Source of the DNA: a virus
DNA: 28,877 nt
IMG/VR virus record: IMGVR_UViG_3300030390_001271
Location: 1-28,877 of that record
Direction: 5' to 3' (one strand)
This document shows positions 6,729 through 16,400 of the stretch, piece after piece; the first letter of the stretch is position 1; every line of letters begins with the position of its first letter. The position numbers were made by a program, and so were the translations under genes. Below the pieces are notes generated by a model. The model saw only the letters and a list, made by a program, of their open reading frames with translations. It had not been told where the DNA came from and ran no database searches.

Positions 6729-7646
6729 TTATACGTTTGTGTATTCAACAACAAATTCAGGAAATGCTACTTGAACACCAATCTTAAATTTAGCAATGAA
6801 TCTTACTTCGTCATTATCGTTTGAGTAAAAGATTTTGAAGTCTTCAGCATCAGATAATAAATCAGTTCCAGCATATATGTTAGCTGATGTAGATAATACT
6901 AATCTGTTAGTACCATTCAATCCTCTTACTGCAACAACTTTAACATTAGTTCCAGGTACAACTTGAATGAAGTCTGAATTTTCAGCTCCTGTGTAATGGA
7001 ATAAGTTAGCATCTCTTAAAGCTTTAGCATATGTTCTATAAGTATCATATCCAACAAAAAGAACTAAGTCATCTTTATTGATTATGTCTGTTGGTACAAC
7101 ACCAACCATACCATCAACGATATCTACAACGTTAGCTGCAGTAATTGAAGTTTCACCTCCAACATTACCATCAACAACTGTTCCTAAAGAATCAATCAAT
7201 TTAAGTAATCCATCAGCTAATGCTATGTTACCAGCTCCAGCCGTATCACCTTTCCAGATAATGTCTTCTAACATTGCGTTAATCTTACCAGCTTTCTCTT
7301 CAGAGTATAATTGCTCAAAAGGAATTGCTTCGTTATAAGAACCAGGGTTCATCATTTTTTGTGTGTAATAAGACTCTAATGTATTTAAACAAATAGACTC
7401 ATTAATTTTAATTGGTGTTACAGCAATTGCTCTTTGTGTTAAAGCTGTTGTACCATCAGGTGAAAACCCACAAGCTCCAGCTTGACCTACTAATGTAGAA
7501 TCTAAGATATTGATTGTCGCACTTGACTTGATATCAGGTTGAATAGTAATATACTCCATTGTTCTACCTTCTAATATGGACTTCTTGATAAGGTCCATTT
7601 TGTTCTCATCAGTATATACTGATAATCCGCTTACATCTAAACTCAT
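6729..7646 (-). CDS. Major capsid protein (HK97-fold), 305 aa
   Basis: Builds the icosahedral shell. Length and layout fit HK97-fold capsid proteins of Bacteroidota phages: a helical N-terminal part, the acidic-hydrophobic middle with ESYYTQKMMNPGSYNEAIPF (about 91-110), a long helix with YSEEKAGKINAMLEDIIWKG, the P-domain segment DLVLFVGYDTYRTYAKALRD, and a beta-rich C-terminus ending with ARFRIGVQVAFPE-type residues (here AKFKIGVQVAFPEFVVEY). It directly follows the protease and scaffold genes and is followed by a strong terminator. No N-terminal delta domain is evident, which agrees with a separate scaffold gene. I did not find a classical motif that proves the fold. Confidence 0.85.
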   Translation of the reverse strand: MSLDVSGLSVYTDENKMDLIKKSILEGRTMEYITIQPDIKSSATINILDSTLVGQAGACGFSPDGTTALTQRAIAVTPIKINESICLNTLESYYTQKMMNPGSYNEAIPFEQLYSEEKAGKINAMLEDIIWKGDTAGAGNIALADGLLKLIDSLGTVVDGNVGGETSITAANVVDIVDGMVGVVPTDIINKDDLVLFVGYDTYRTYAKALRDANLFHYTGAENSDFIQVVPGTNVKVVAVRGLNGTNRLVLSTSANIYAGTDLLSDAEDFKIFYSNDNDEVRFIAKFKIGVQVAFPEFVVEYTNV

Positions 7647-7667
7647 AATTTAATTATTATTTTTATT

Positions 7668-8354
7668 TTATTTTCTTTTAGAAAGAAATCTAAGTTTTTC
7701 CTCTCTACTATTTAATTTTTGTATTTTACTATTATCCATTTTTGATAATTTAACTTCTTTATCAGCTGGTAAATTAGCTATCTCAGCAACAACCTCACTT
7801 AAATTATCAATAGCTGACATAGATTCTGCAATATTAGCTATAGCTTTTTCTAAAGATTCAATTCTTTTTTCTAAAGGATTTTCTTCATCTTCGTATTTAT
7901 CCTCTTTCTTTTTCTTCTTATCTTTGTCTCCAGCTTCAACGTCTTCATCTTCGTCTTTCTTCTTCTTGTCTTCTTCCTCAGCTTCTACGTCTTCGTCTTC
8001 GTCTTTCTTCTTTTTCTCATCAGCCATTTCTTCTTCAATAACCTCTTCTTTCTTTTCTTCTTCAGCTTCAGTTTTCTCATCAACATCAACTTCTTGAATT
8101 GAAACAATTTTACCTTCAGCATCTGTTGTTATAACTTTACCTTCGATATTATGTTCTCCTTCTGGTGCTGGTGTTTCTTCTCCTTCTTCACCTACTACGA
8201 AAACTTGACAACCAACAGTAATTTCTTCTTCTTTAACTCTAAGAACAATTCCATCAATAGTGGTTACGTCAACAAATTCATCTTTTTTAATCTCATCTTT
8301 CTCAACTTCGGAGAATAATGTCTTAATCTTGTCTATAAATGTTTCTCTATTCAT
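7668..8354 (-). CDS. Capsid scaffold-like protein, highly charged, 228 aa
   Basis: Likely scaffolding protein for procapsid assembly. I chose the ATG at 8354 (MNRETFIDKIKTLFSEVEK); an upstream in-frame start at 8435 would overlap the protease gene by 41 bp and add an unlikely basic stretch. The N-terminal 100 residues include a small beta-rich part. Residues about 100-170 (counted from this start) are almost only Lys, Glu and Asp, with two near-copies of KKKKDEDEDVEA. The C-terminal 60 residues look like a coiled coil (LEKRIESLEKAIANIAESM). Position between protease and capsid supports the role. The charged repeat could be the part removed by the protease. Confidence 0.75.
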   Translation of the reverse strand: MNRETFIDKIKTLFSEVEKDEIKKDEFVDVTTIDGIVLRVKEEEITVGCQVFVVGEEGEETPAPEGEHNIEGKVITTDAEGKIVSIQEVDVDEKTEAEEEKKEEVIEEEMADEKKKKDEDEDVEAEEEDKKKKDEDEDVEAGDKDKKKKKEDKYEDEENPLEKRIESLEKAIANIAESMSAIDNLSEVVAEIANLPADKEVKLSKMDNSKIQKLNSREEKLRFLSKRK

Positions 8355-8394
8355 ACTATAATATATATTTTTTTTATTGTGTTCAACTTTATTT

Positions 8395-9048
8395 TTATTT
8401 AGATAAAATCTTAGAGACTTTATCAAATATTTCATCGTCTGATATACCTTCTATACTTAAAATATCTTGTATCTCTTTAAATGATGTGTCATTGTCTTTT
8501 GATTTCATTTGTATTATATTTTTACTGAATACACCTTCAATAGAGAAACCTTGAACTTCACCAGATTTAACTTTAGACCATAATTCATCATTATCTACTT
8601 TATATGAAACCATCCAAGTACCTTTTGGAATACTAGTGAATCCTAATGCGTTTGATTTATCATTTTTAGGGTCAGTAACTATCCAAGATTCTACTACAGT
8701 AACACCTTTCATATCACCTTCTTGATGTTCAAAGTTAGTTGATTTAGTTTTACCATTTTTAGCGAATATTTCTTGTGATTTAATAATAGTTTCTTCTGTA
8801 AAATATACAAAATAAGCATTATTCTCAGCATCCATTCTTATAATCTCTTGATTAGGTACCATAGCTGGTCCTGTTACTATACGTTTTTCATCATCAGTTG
8901 ATTTAAAACTATATTGACCATTTTTTTTATTGAAATGCATAAAGTTCTTCTCTATTGCTGGAGTAGAAACAAACGATATAATATCTAAAGCGTTATCTTC
9001 ATCATTCTCATCTATAAATAGTTCTATTAATATTTTGTTATTTTTCAT
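8395..9048 (-). CDS. Prohead serine protease (XkdF / S78_2-like), 217 aa
   Basis: Capsid maturation protease that digests scaffold inside the procapsid. It shows the layout of the XkdF-like Peptidase_S78_2 family: an N-terminal DIISFVSTPAIEKNF, then VTGPAMVPNQEIIRMD (about 58-73), NFEHQEG with the probable catalytic His108, SWIVTDPKNDKSNALGF, PKGTWMVSYKV and VQGFSIEGVF with the probable Ser169. The C-terminal 40 residues are helical and acidic and may be removed. It lies directly before scaffold and capsid genes, the usual place. The family assignment comes from memory of motif order. Confidence 0.85.
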   Translation of the reverse strand: MKNNKILIELFIDENDEDNALDIISFVSTPAIEKNFMHFNKKNGQYSFKSTDDEKRIVTGPAMVPNQEIIRMDAENNAYFVYFTEETIIKSQEIFAKNGKTKSTNFEHQEGDMKGVTVVESWIVTDPKNDKSNALGFTSIPKGTWMVSYKVDNDELWSKVKSGEVQGFSIEGVFSKNIIQMKSKDNDTSFKEIQDILSIEGISDDEIFDKVSKILSK

Positions 9049-9083
9049 ATTATGATATATATATTTTTCTAATCTGTTTAATT

Positions 9084-10988
9084 TTAACCTATCTGACTTA
9101 ATTGTTGTATATTACTAGCTGTATTCTGTGATGTTGTTATATCACTTTCAGTTACATAAGCTTTTATAGGTATATTAGCTCCAAATCTTTCTGTACCAGC
9201 ACTTCTACCTTCAAATCCTAAATCAGGTGATGTTTGTTCTGTTGTAGGTGCTGGTCCTGATGCACCACCACCACCATCAGTATCTAATTGAGGTGCTGGT
9301 TTCTTTAATAAAGTATAAGCTTGTGCAAGATTAGCTCCTATCTGTAGAACACCTGCTGCGAATTGTGCTGCTCCAGCCGCACCAAAGGTTACAGCATTGG
9401 CTGGGTTAGCTGATGATGCTGCTACTAATGATGATATAGCTCTTGCTGTATTAACAGCTATCTCACCTAAAGCAACAGCCTTTTGTATAACCATAGCAGC
9501 TTTACTATCTTCATTTAAAGCACCAACTAATGAACTACTTAAATTCTTTATTTGACTATTAAGTTCTTTTTCAATATTTACTTTCATTTTAGCAGAATCT
9601 TTATCATCTTGTTCTTGTTGTGCTTTAGCATCTGCGTTCTGTTCTATCAATAAATCATCTGCTTCTTTTTTAGCATCTAATTTAGCCTTTTCAGCTTCTT
9701 CTTGTGCCATTAATAAATTAAACTGTTGGTCTCTAAATATTTGATTTTCTTGTAATCCTAATTCTTGTAATTTAGCTAATTTTCTTTCTTCAGCCGCTAT
9801 TTTAGCATCAGCTAGTTTAACAGCATTTTCTTCTAATACTGAATCTAATTGTAATTGTTGGTCTACTAAAGCTGCTTCTTTTTCAAATTGTTCTTTACGT
9901 AAATTAACATCATTAACTATTTGTTCAGCTCTAATACCAGCATTCTCATTTCTAAATTCAGCTAGTTCTATTTCTTTCTCAGTAATTTGGTCTAATAATT
10001 CTCCACCAAAACCTACTAAATTACCTCTATCTTTTAATAATTTTAATTCTTTCTGTGCTAAACTAACAGCTTGTGCAACTCTATTAGCTTCTATTTCACC
10101 TATCTTTTTATTAGCTGCTATTCTTTCTTCTAATGATTTACTTTCATCATCTCTAATCACTTTTAATTGTTCTAATTGTGCTAGTGATTTAGCGTTTTGA
10201 ACCTCTTGTTCTCTTTTTGCTCTTGTTAAATCTTGTTCTCTTTTTGTTAATGCAGCTAAAGCACTACCCATTCTATCAGCTTCTTCTACAACTTCTACTA
10301 TTTTTTCAACAACAGCTTCATATGTTTTAGCTATATTTTCACCAGCCTTATCTATTATTTGATTATTTTCTGCTATTTGTTTATTTAAATTTGCTAATCT
10401 TTTTTCTAATATTGGGTCAGGGTCCATACCAAAAAATTCTTTCACTGATTTACCTGCTTCTATAAGTGATATTTTAATTTTTAAGAATATATTCTGAAGT
10501 ATAGCTACACCTGGTTTTAATATATTATCCATTAAAAAATCAAAACCAGTTTCAAAAGCATTAACAACATTATCCCAAGCTTCACCTGGTTTTTCTACAG
10601 CAAATACAATAGCGTCAAATACAGCAAAGAAGGCTTCTTTTAAAGGTAATAATAAACCTTTTATATAAGCAAATCCTTGACCTAGTTTATCAGATGCTTC
10701 TTCGTTAGTAGCGAACATTTCACTTAATAATTTAACTGCTGCTACAACAGCTGCTATAACAGCACCTATAGGATTAGCTATAACAGCATTAAAACCACCT
10801 AATAAACCTTTAACACCACCTTGTGCTGATTGAAAGGCTCCTTTTAAACCACCTGTTTTATTACTTACTTTTTCTACTTTTTTAGAAGCACCTTCAGCTG
10901 ATTCTGCAACACCATCAAAGGACTTTTCTACTTTATCAGCTCCTTTTACTTTTAAATCAAATTCAACTGTTGTTTTCTTTTTCGCCAT
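9084..10988 (-). CDS. Tail tape measure protein, 634 aa
   Basis: Sets tail length and is probably ejected with DNA. Residues 1-60 are basic and helical. A hydrophobic stretch at about 65-92 (NPIGAVIAAVVAAVKLL) could insert in a membrane. Residues about 190-460 are a long coiled coil rich in Ala, Glu, Lys and Gln. Residues 480-560 are Ala-rich and hydrophobic (AAMVIQKAVALGEIAVNT, then GAAGAAQFAAGVLQIG). The C-terminus is Gly/Pro-rich and ends in a Ser/Thr/Gln tail. At 634 aa it would fit a fairly short siphovirus tail. It lies directly upstream of the protease, so the tail module runs straight into the head module. Confidence 0.85.
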   Translation of the reverse strand: MAKKKTTVEFDLKVKGADKVEKSFDGVAESAEGASKKVEKVSNKTGGLKGAFQSAQGGVKGLLGGFNAVIANPIGAVIAAVVAAVKLLSEMFATNEEASDKLGQGFAYIKGLLLPLKEAFFAVFDAIVFAVEKPGEAWDNVVNAFETGFDFLMDNILKPGVAILQNIFLKIKISLIEAGKSVKEFFGMDPDPILEKRLANLNKQIAENNQIIDKAGENIAKTYEAVVEKIVEVVEEADRMGSALAALTKREQDLTRAKREQEVQNAKSLAQLEQLKVIRDDESKSLEERIAANKKIGEIEANRVAQAVSLAQKELKLLKDRGNLVGFGGELLDQITEKEIELAEFRNENAGIRAEQIVNDVNLRKEQFEKEAALVDQQLQLDSVLEENAVKLADAKIAAEERKLAKLQELGLQENQIFRDQQFNLLMAQEEAEKAKLDAKKEADDLLIEQNADAKAQQEQDDKDSAKMKVNIEKELNSQIKNLSSSLVGALNEDSKAAMVIQKAVALGEIAVNTARAISSLVAASSANPANAVTFGAAGAAQFAAGVLQIGANLAQAYTLLKKPAPQLDTDGGGGASGPAPTTEQTSPDLGFEGRSAGTERFGANIPIKAYVTESDITTSQNTASNIQQLSQIG

Positions 10989-10997
10989 ACCTTTATA

Positions 10998-11660
10998 TTA
11001 ATTTATTATTATTCTACGCCTTCTTGTTGGTGGTGTAGAACTTGATTCTTTTATTTCTATACCTCCTGTTCTTGATTGTGCCCAACTAGCTCCACTATAT
11101 GACCTAACTGTTGAACTAGTAACATTTAAAACTGGACTTGTTGCACCCCAGAACCATCCACTAACATTATTTCTCCATTCTCTTGTTATTGTTGTTCCTG
11201 TTGGTATTTGAATTCTAGCGTTAGCTGTTGAGTTTGTTGACATACCATAACCTTGTATAATAGAACCAGTTGTTAAACCACTTAATGTTGTTGTGTTATT
11301 AACAGCGTTTGTTAAGTTTTGATTTCTAACACCAAAACCACTTGAACCACTAAAAGAGGTCACTATAACTGAAGCTGGATTCCACTGACCTGAAGCTGCT
11401 TGAAAAAATTGATTAGTGCCACTTGCTGGATTTAATAATCCAAAAACAGCTACTCTAAAATTATTATTATCATATTGAAAAAATTGATTCATAGCATCAC
11501 CACCATAAGTAGGTTGTGGAATAGCTGTTGTTCTATTTTTAAACATAACTAAAGCCATTATAAATTCATCACCTCCACCTAAATTATTAAAATTGAAACT
11601 TATGTTACTATTACCTGGTGTGCCAGAGTAAAATCCTTGATTTGTTTTTACTAAAGCCAT
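10998..11660 (-). CDS. Adhesin-like beta-sandwich tail protein, 220 aa
   Basis: Residues about 20-110 follow a pattern seen in surface-exposed beta-sandwich domains of bacteria and phages: GGGDEFIMALVMF, PQPTYGGDAMNQF, then VAVFGLLNPASGTNQFF and VIVTSFSGSSGF. Such domains usually bind surfaces or sugars. The second half is rich in Ser, Thr, Asn, Gly and Trp and ends in a basic RRRRIIIN. It lies between the side fibre and tape measure genes, so it is probably a receptor-binding or fibre-associated virion protein. The ligand is unknown. No catalytic motif is visible. Confidence 0.6.
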   Translation of the reverse strand: MALVKTNQGFYSGTPGNSNISFNFNNLGGGDEFIMALVMFKNRTTAIPQPTYGGDAMNQFFQYDNNNFRVAVFGLLNPASGTNQFFQAASGQWNPASVIVTSFSGSSGFGVRNQNLTNAVNNTTTLSGLTTGSIIQGYGMSTNSTANARIQIPTGTTITREWRNNVSGWFWGATSPVLNVTSSTVRSYSGASWAQSRTGGIEIKESSSTPPTRRRRIIIN

Positions 11661-11662
11661 AT

Positions 11663-11950
11663 TTATAAATTATTTATATTTATTTTTTCTAATGCCATAC
11701 CAACTATATTTTCTAATTCAATATCAACAATATAACTATATGGTCTCTCATTAAAAAATTCTAATATACTTACTGTACCATCTTGTAAACCTACTCTATT
11801 ATCACTAATAAACATTTCAAAAAAGATTTCCCAGTTTTGTTCTATATATTGTTTATCTTCTAATGTGTCTACATATCCGATTGTATCATATTTCAATACA
11901 CTATCTTTAATATGTTGTTTCTCTACTATATAATATTTCATAATCTTCAA
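11663..11950 (-). CDS. Small hypothetical protein among tail-fibre genes, 95 aa
   Basis: Not recognised. A compact acidic alpha/beta protein starting MKIMKYYIVEKQHIKD; an alternative start at Met4 would also work. It has no signal peptide or membrane segment. It lies 12 bp from the side fibre gene and 3 bp from the adhesin-like gene, so it is co-expressed with receptor-binding proteins and may be a fibre chaperone or a small virion part. This is inference from position only. Confidence 0.65.
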   Translation of the reverse strand: MKIMKYYIVEKQHIKDSVLKYDTIGYVDTLEDKQYIEQNWEIFFEMFISDNRVGLQDGTVSILEFFNERPYSYIVDIELENIVGMALEKININNL

Positions 11951-11961
11951 ATAATATTTTT

Positions 11962-13095
11962 TTAATCTTCTGTGTATCTAATATCTAAACTTAAATATAC
12001 TCCTGTTCCACTTGATGCACTACACTCGAACCATACAAAAGAGTTAGATGGTATATTAACGTTTGTTATTGTTGCTACATTACCATTGGCAGTTCCACTA
12101 GTTGTTGTAGAAGCTACTAAAGTAGTACCAGCAGCACTTCTATCAATACCATAAGATATAGAATATGTTGTGTTTGGTGATGTACCTACTGAAACCGCAA
12201 TTACTTCTTGTATTGTTATAGGAACATCGGTTCTGAAAATTGTAATGTCATCACCAGCAGTTGGCTCTTCTAATGTTAATCCTTTACTTAAAGTTTGGTC
12301 TGTTGTAGCTCCTGTTTCGATAGTATCTAATTTAGTACCATCGTTAGCAACATTCCTACCATCTACAAGTCCTGTCACTTCTAAATTACCAGTTATATCT
12401 ACACCTGCATTTCTTGTTAATAATCTTAAATTGTTATTATGATATAGTTCTACACCAGCATCAGGTAAAGCTCTAACCATTCTTTCGAATGAAGCAACTG
12501 CTCCTTTTCCTAAAATTATTCCATCAGGCCCATCACTTAAAAGTATAAGGTTTCCTTGTCCTTTATCTTCTATAAAAGAAGAAGCACCATCGTGGTATAT
12601 TTCTAAATCACCACCTGTACCAAAAGTTAATTTATTATTATCTGTTATGTTTATATTACCACCAGTAAAGGTTAAACTATTACTGTTTAAGTCTACTATT
12701 CTATTTCCTGTTAATGAATCATCAGCAGTATATATTGTGTTTGTAGAACCTCCACCACTAGAAGCAATAACTCCTGTTGGTGATATAGTTATGTTAGCAC
12801 CTGCTGATATAGAGTCTAAAGTCACATCAGCGTTAGTTGATATAGTATCTAATTTAGTACCATCTGTAGCTATATCTCTACCATCTACAGTTCCTGTTAC
12901 AGAAATATTACCATTTGAAAAAGTTAAAGTATTACTATTTAAGTCTACTATTCTATTTCCTGTTAATGAATCATCAGCGGTATATATTGTGTTTCCACCA
13001 GGGCCACCACCACCAGTAACAACTACACCAACATTTCCATTAGCATCTATGTTAACTTCTTTAAAAAAGTCATATTGATTATTTACATCACCCAT
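11962..13095 (-). CDS. Side tail fibre, marine-phage type, 377 aa
   Basis: Receptor-binding fibre. Residues 3-24 (DVNNQYDFFKEVNIDANGNV) resemble the 59-aa protein encoded just upstream and may attach the fibre to the virion. A Gly-rich linker follows. Two fibre units begin with TIYTADDSLTGNRIVDLNSN, about 84 residues apart. Around residues 163-184 comes LEIYHDGASSFIEDKGQG, a motif well known in marine phage fibres. DGRDIATDGTKLDTI-type segments occur several times. The C-terminal 90 residues (about 288-377) form a beta-sandwich-like domain (ITIQEVIAVSVG, then SYGIDRSAAGT and SFVWFECSA). The fibre lies in the block started by class L copy 2. Confidence 0.8.
   Translation of the reverse strand: MGDVNNQYDFFKEVNIDANGNVGVVVTGGGGPGGNTIYTADDSLTGNRIVDLNSNTLTFSNGNISVTGTVDGRDIATDGTKLDTISTNADVTLDSISAGANITISPTGVIASSGGGSTNTIYTADDSLTGNRIVDLNSNSLTFTGGNINITDNNKLTFGTGGDLEIYHDGASSFIEDKGQGNLILLSDGPDGIILGKGAVASFERMVRALPDAGVELYHNNNLRLLTRNAGVDITGNLEVTGLVDGRNVANDGTKLDTIETGATTDQTLSKGLTLEEPTAGDDITIFRTDVPITIQEVIAVSVGTSPNTTYSISYGIDRSAAGTTLVASTTTSGTANGNVATITNVNIPSNSFVWFECSASSGTGVYLSLDIRYTED
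12679..12994. repeat. Near-identical 64-bp duplication inside the side fibre gene
   Basis: Bases 12679-12742 and 12931-12994 differ at only 2 of 64 positions and are 252 bp apart (84 codons, in frame). They encode the two TIYTADDSLTGNRIVDLNS units. Such high DNA identity suggests a recent duplication or gene conversion that can lengthen or shorten the fibre. Confidence 0.85.
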
Positions 13096-13113
13096 TTTTT
13101 ATTATTTATTTTT

Positions 13114-13293
13114 TTAAGCACTATATATTTTTAGATATCCTTCTGCTGTTAGTTCTAATTTCTTGAAAGTATTATATTGATTAACTCCCTTTTCTACTGG
13201 TAAAGTAGGACCACTTACTAAAACTGCTCTAATATTACCATCAACGTCTAATTGAATATTTTCAAAGAATTCTTTTTGATTATTTACATCCAT
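13114..13293 (-). CDS. Mini-protein resembling the fibre N-terminus, 59 aa
   Basis: ATG at 13293, stop TAA at 13114. The first 26 residues (MDVNNQKEFFENIQLDVDGN and on) closely follow residues 1-24 of the side fibre encoded just downstream: DVNNQ, then FF, then a hydrophobic-Asp-x-Asp/Asn-Gly-Asn pattern. The last third (NTFKKLELTAEGYLKIYSA) is different. It is the first gene after class L copy 2. It could be a stand-alone attachment module, a small fibre tip or a leftover of a fibre duplication. Conserved coding pattern and paralogy make it a real gene rather than a chance frame. Confidence 0.7.
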   Translation of the reverse strand: MDVNNQKEFFENIQLDVDGNIRAVLVSGPTLPVEKGVNQYNTFKKLELTAEGYLKIYSA

Positions 13294-13352
13294 ATCATTA
13301 TATATAATTTAAACTTTTCTGTTTATATATTCTTTTTTTTTCGGTAGTTAAA

Positions 13353-13458
13353 GTGTTTTAAAACCGAAATATATATACTCTATATTCTATATACTCTTCT
13401 TATGTAGCAAGTTTTGATTTAAAGTCAATAGAACCAGTTACTTACAGAGGTCATTTTT
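13353..13458 (-). promoter_or_regulatory. Class L element, copy 2 (106 bp; before fibre/tape/head block)
   Basis: Lies between the stop of the 1279-aa baseplate gene and the 59-aa gene. It is nearly identical to copy 1 from CTCTGTAAGTAACTGG through to the ACATAAGAAGAG block, and again at TTTCGGTTTTAAAACAC. TTGACT, 17 bases, TACATA forms a good sigma-70-like pair. The middle of the 48-bp core differs between copies but has the same length. Downstream, AAAAAAAGAATATATAAAC recurs in copy 3. Confidence 0.65.
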
Positions 13459-13469
13459 GTGTATTTTTA

Positions 13470-16400
13470 TTACCAAGTTAAGTTTAATGGTGTTCTACTC
13501 CAAGCAGTTGGTGTTCTATAATACATATATTGTGTATCAAAGCTTACTTGTCCTACTTCACCATTAGTATCTGTTGAACTTGTAGGTATATAATTATCTT
13601 TAATGATGAATTTAGGTACATAAACAGCGTCATCTTGTGTTCCTATAATACCATTACCACCTAATATAACAGACCTAGTACCACTTAAATCATTATTAGA
13701 ACCACCAACAATAGTAGATAATCCACTACCACCTTCTATAACATTAGTATTACCACCAACAATTACAGAATTATTATCATTAACATTATTATTAACACCA
13801 CTAACTATAGCTGAATTACTACGTGTTGTTGTAGGTGCTCCAGCAGGTGCTTCTATATTATTAAAAGCTCCACCACCAATAAAGTTATTAGTACCAGTAA
13901 TACTATTAGACTGGCCACCATCTAAAATTGAACCTTCACTAGGACTATTAATAGTATTAGATGCTCCAGCTATAATACCAGAGAACATACCATCATTAGT
14001 ATTAGACACACCTGTTGTTATAGAATAACTATTAGAAGACGTGTTATCCTGACCACCTAATATAACAGAAAGAGAACCAGTAACTTGATTATTTATACCA
14101 CCTACTATTGAACTTCTCGCAGCAATTATTTCATTACTTTCACCACCAACAATTACAGAATAGTCATCATTAACATTGTTATTACCACCAGCAATTATAC
14201 CTGAATTTTCTCTTGTTGTGGTAGGTGACCCAGCAGGTGCTTGTATATTATTATTAAAACCACCACCAATAAAGTTATTTACACCAGTTATAGTATTAGT
14301 CTGACCACCAGATAAAACTGAAGCGTCACTAAGAGGATTAATAGTGTTAGCTGCTCCACCTAATATACCAGAGAACATACCATCATTAGTATTCTGCACA
14401 CCTGTTGTTATAGAATATATATTAGAAGCTGTGTTTGGTGCTGTTGAATTAACTTGAACTACACTTTCTAAACCTTCACCTTGTTCCCATAAACCACTTA
14501 AAGGATTATCTTGTGTAAATGTTGTACCATTAATATAACTTGTATTAGATTCATTAATTTCTTGATTATCACCAATAATTGTTACATTTTCTACACCACC
14601 AGCTACAATATTATTATCACCTTGAACATTAATTGAATTAGAATTACTACCGATGAAATTATCATCACCATTAACCACAGCTGTTGTGTCAGTACCAACA
14701 TAATTTCTTGCACCTAACATAGCAACATTAGTAGAACTAGTATTATTAGTAACATTACTTCTATATGGACCATTTCTAACAGTTCCTATGCCAGTTTGTA
14801 ATTGGTCAGTTGAGGTAAATATTGTATAAGATGGTATACTAGCCACTTCTTCTATTTCAGGTTCGAAAGTAGAACCTTCTTTTATATACAATAACTCTAC
14901 TGACGTTAAACCATCTTCTAATGGCTTATAATCGATTATCTTATTAATTATATAATAACTATCTTTAACAAAAATACGACTATTTAAATTGTCTTTAATA
15001 AAGTTTATATCTGTTTCATTTAAATAAAATTTAGACTTTACTAATTTACCAGTGGATATTTGATTAATATAATTTTTCCAATATCTATTGAATAAGTTAT
15101 TATCTGTTACGTTATTAAGTAAAGCTCCATAGTATTCATAACTAACTTCACCATAGTGAATATCTATTGTTGGGTCATAAGGATTATTCCAATGACCAGC
15201 ATAAGGATATGTAGAATAAGGTATTGATGGTAATGTTCCCCATTTAATCTCTAAAGCTTTCGAAGAGCCATCTTTATCTCTCACAGGAACTAAACCACCC
15301 CAATAACACAAAACAGGATTTCTTTTACTTTGTTGAGAAGACACAGATGGTATTACAACATAATTTTTATATATACTTCTCTCTATCAATGGAGCACTTG
15401 AGAAGAAAGATTCTATCTTCTGTGTACCTTGAACAAAATCATTTTCAAAACTAAGAAGTTTCTGACCATAGATATCACCAGTGCTACCAAAATAAGTTTC
15501 ATTTCTTTTATCACCATTACCATCAGTAGCTGAATTATCTTCTTTATATGTAAATAATATTTCTTTATTTTGTAGTTCAGTTAAAAATGATATTCTATCC
15601 TCAGATGAATAATCTTTCTTTTGAGTCCAGTCTAATACAGTTACATTATCACGATAAAACTGGTCTCTAGTTTCTAAGACTAATGTTTTATTTTTTGTTG
15701 GATGTTTTGTAACATAGATATTATATCGTCTTATAATATCACTTAAAATATCTTTTTGTTTGAATTGTTTAGGTAGATAAGCATTTACATTTACCTCATC
15801 ATTATCATTAATATTATCATCTTTAACAGTTGTATTTTTGAAATAACTTGGTATACCACTACTCATAGTTTTATAAACATTCCATTGTATAAAAGCACTA
15901 ACATTAGTAAAGTTAGATGGTGATGAACCAAAATTATTATCTACCTGAAAGTTTAAAACATTTGTGTTAGTACCAGCTGGATTATTTACAGATGGTGTGG
16001 TTATAATATTAAATCTCATTTTGATTTCCTCTCCTGTAACTAACTCTAAATTTTGAAATTCAAAATTAAGGTCATTAGTTATAGAAACTGTTGCATCTGG
16101 TATACTAGGGTCAGCCGTGGTTATATCAGGTGTTAAACCTAACTCTTGAATATCACTACCAATAATACCTTGTAAATTTGATATTATTTCAACTTTAATA
16201 TATATATAAGTTCTTAGTAATCCATATTGATTTCTCATTATACCTTTACCAGTTAGAGTAATTTCGTTTTTAAATTCTGTTTGAAAATCAAATTTACCTG
16301 TATTAGGACTAGTCCATAAACCAAATGGACCTGCTATACCTGAAGCAGGATTATTAAAGGTATAAGCACCTGTGTTATCATAAAAATCTGGTGGTGTTAT

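Noticed and set aside
8355-8435. Upstream start for the scaffold gene (adds 27 residues)
   Set aside because: It overlaps the protease gene by 41 bp and adds a basic stretch out of character; the ATG at 8354 fits the spacing of neighbouring genes.
12170-13078. Long plus-strand open frames (90 and 143 aa) across the side fibre gene
   Set aside because: They are mirror images of the repeated fibre sequence, rich in Val, Ser and Pro, and have no motif; the minus-strand frame has recognisable fibre units.
13650-14431. CRISPR-like array suggested by repeated AT-rich units
   Set aside because: The repeats are in-frame protein repeats with coding constraint, not identical direct repeats with unique spacers.
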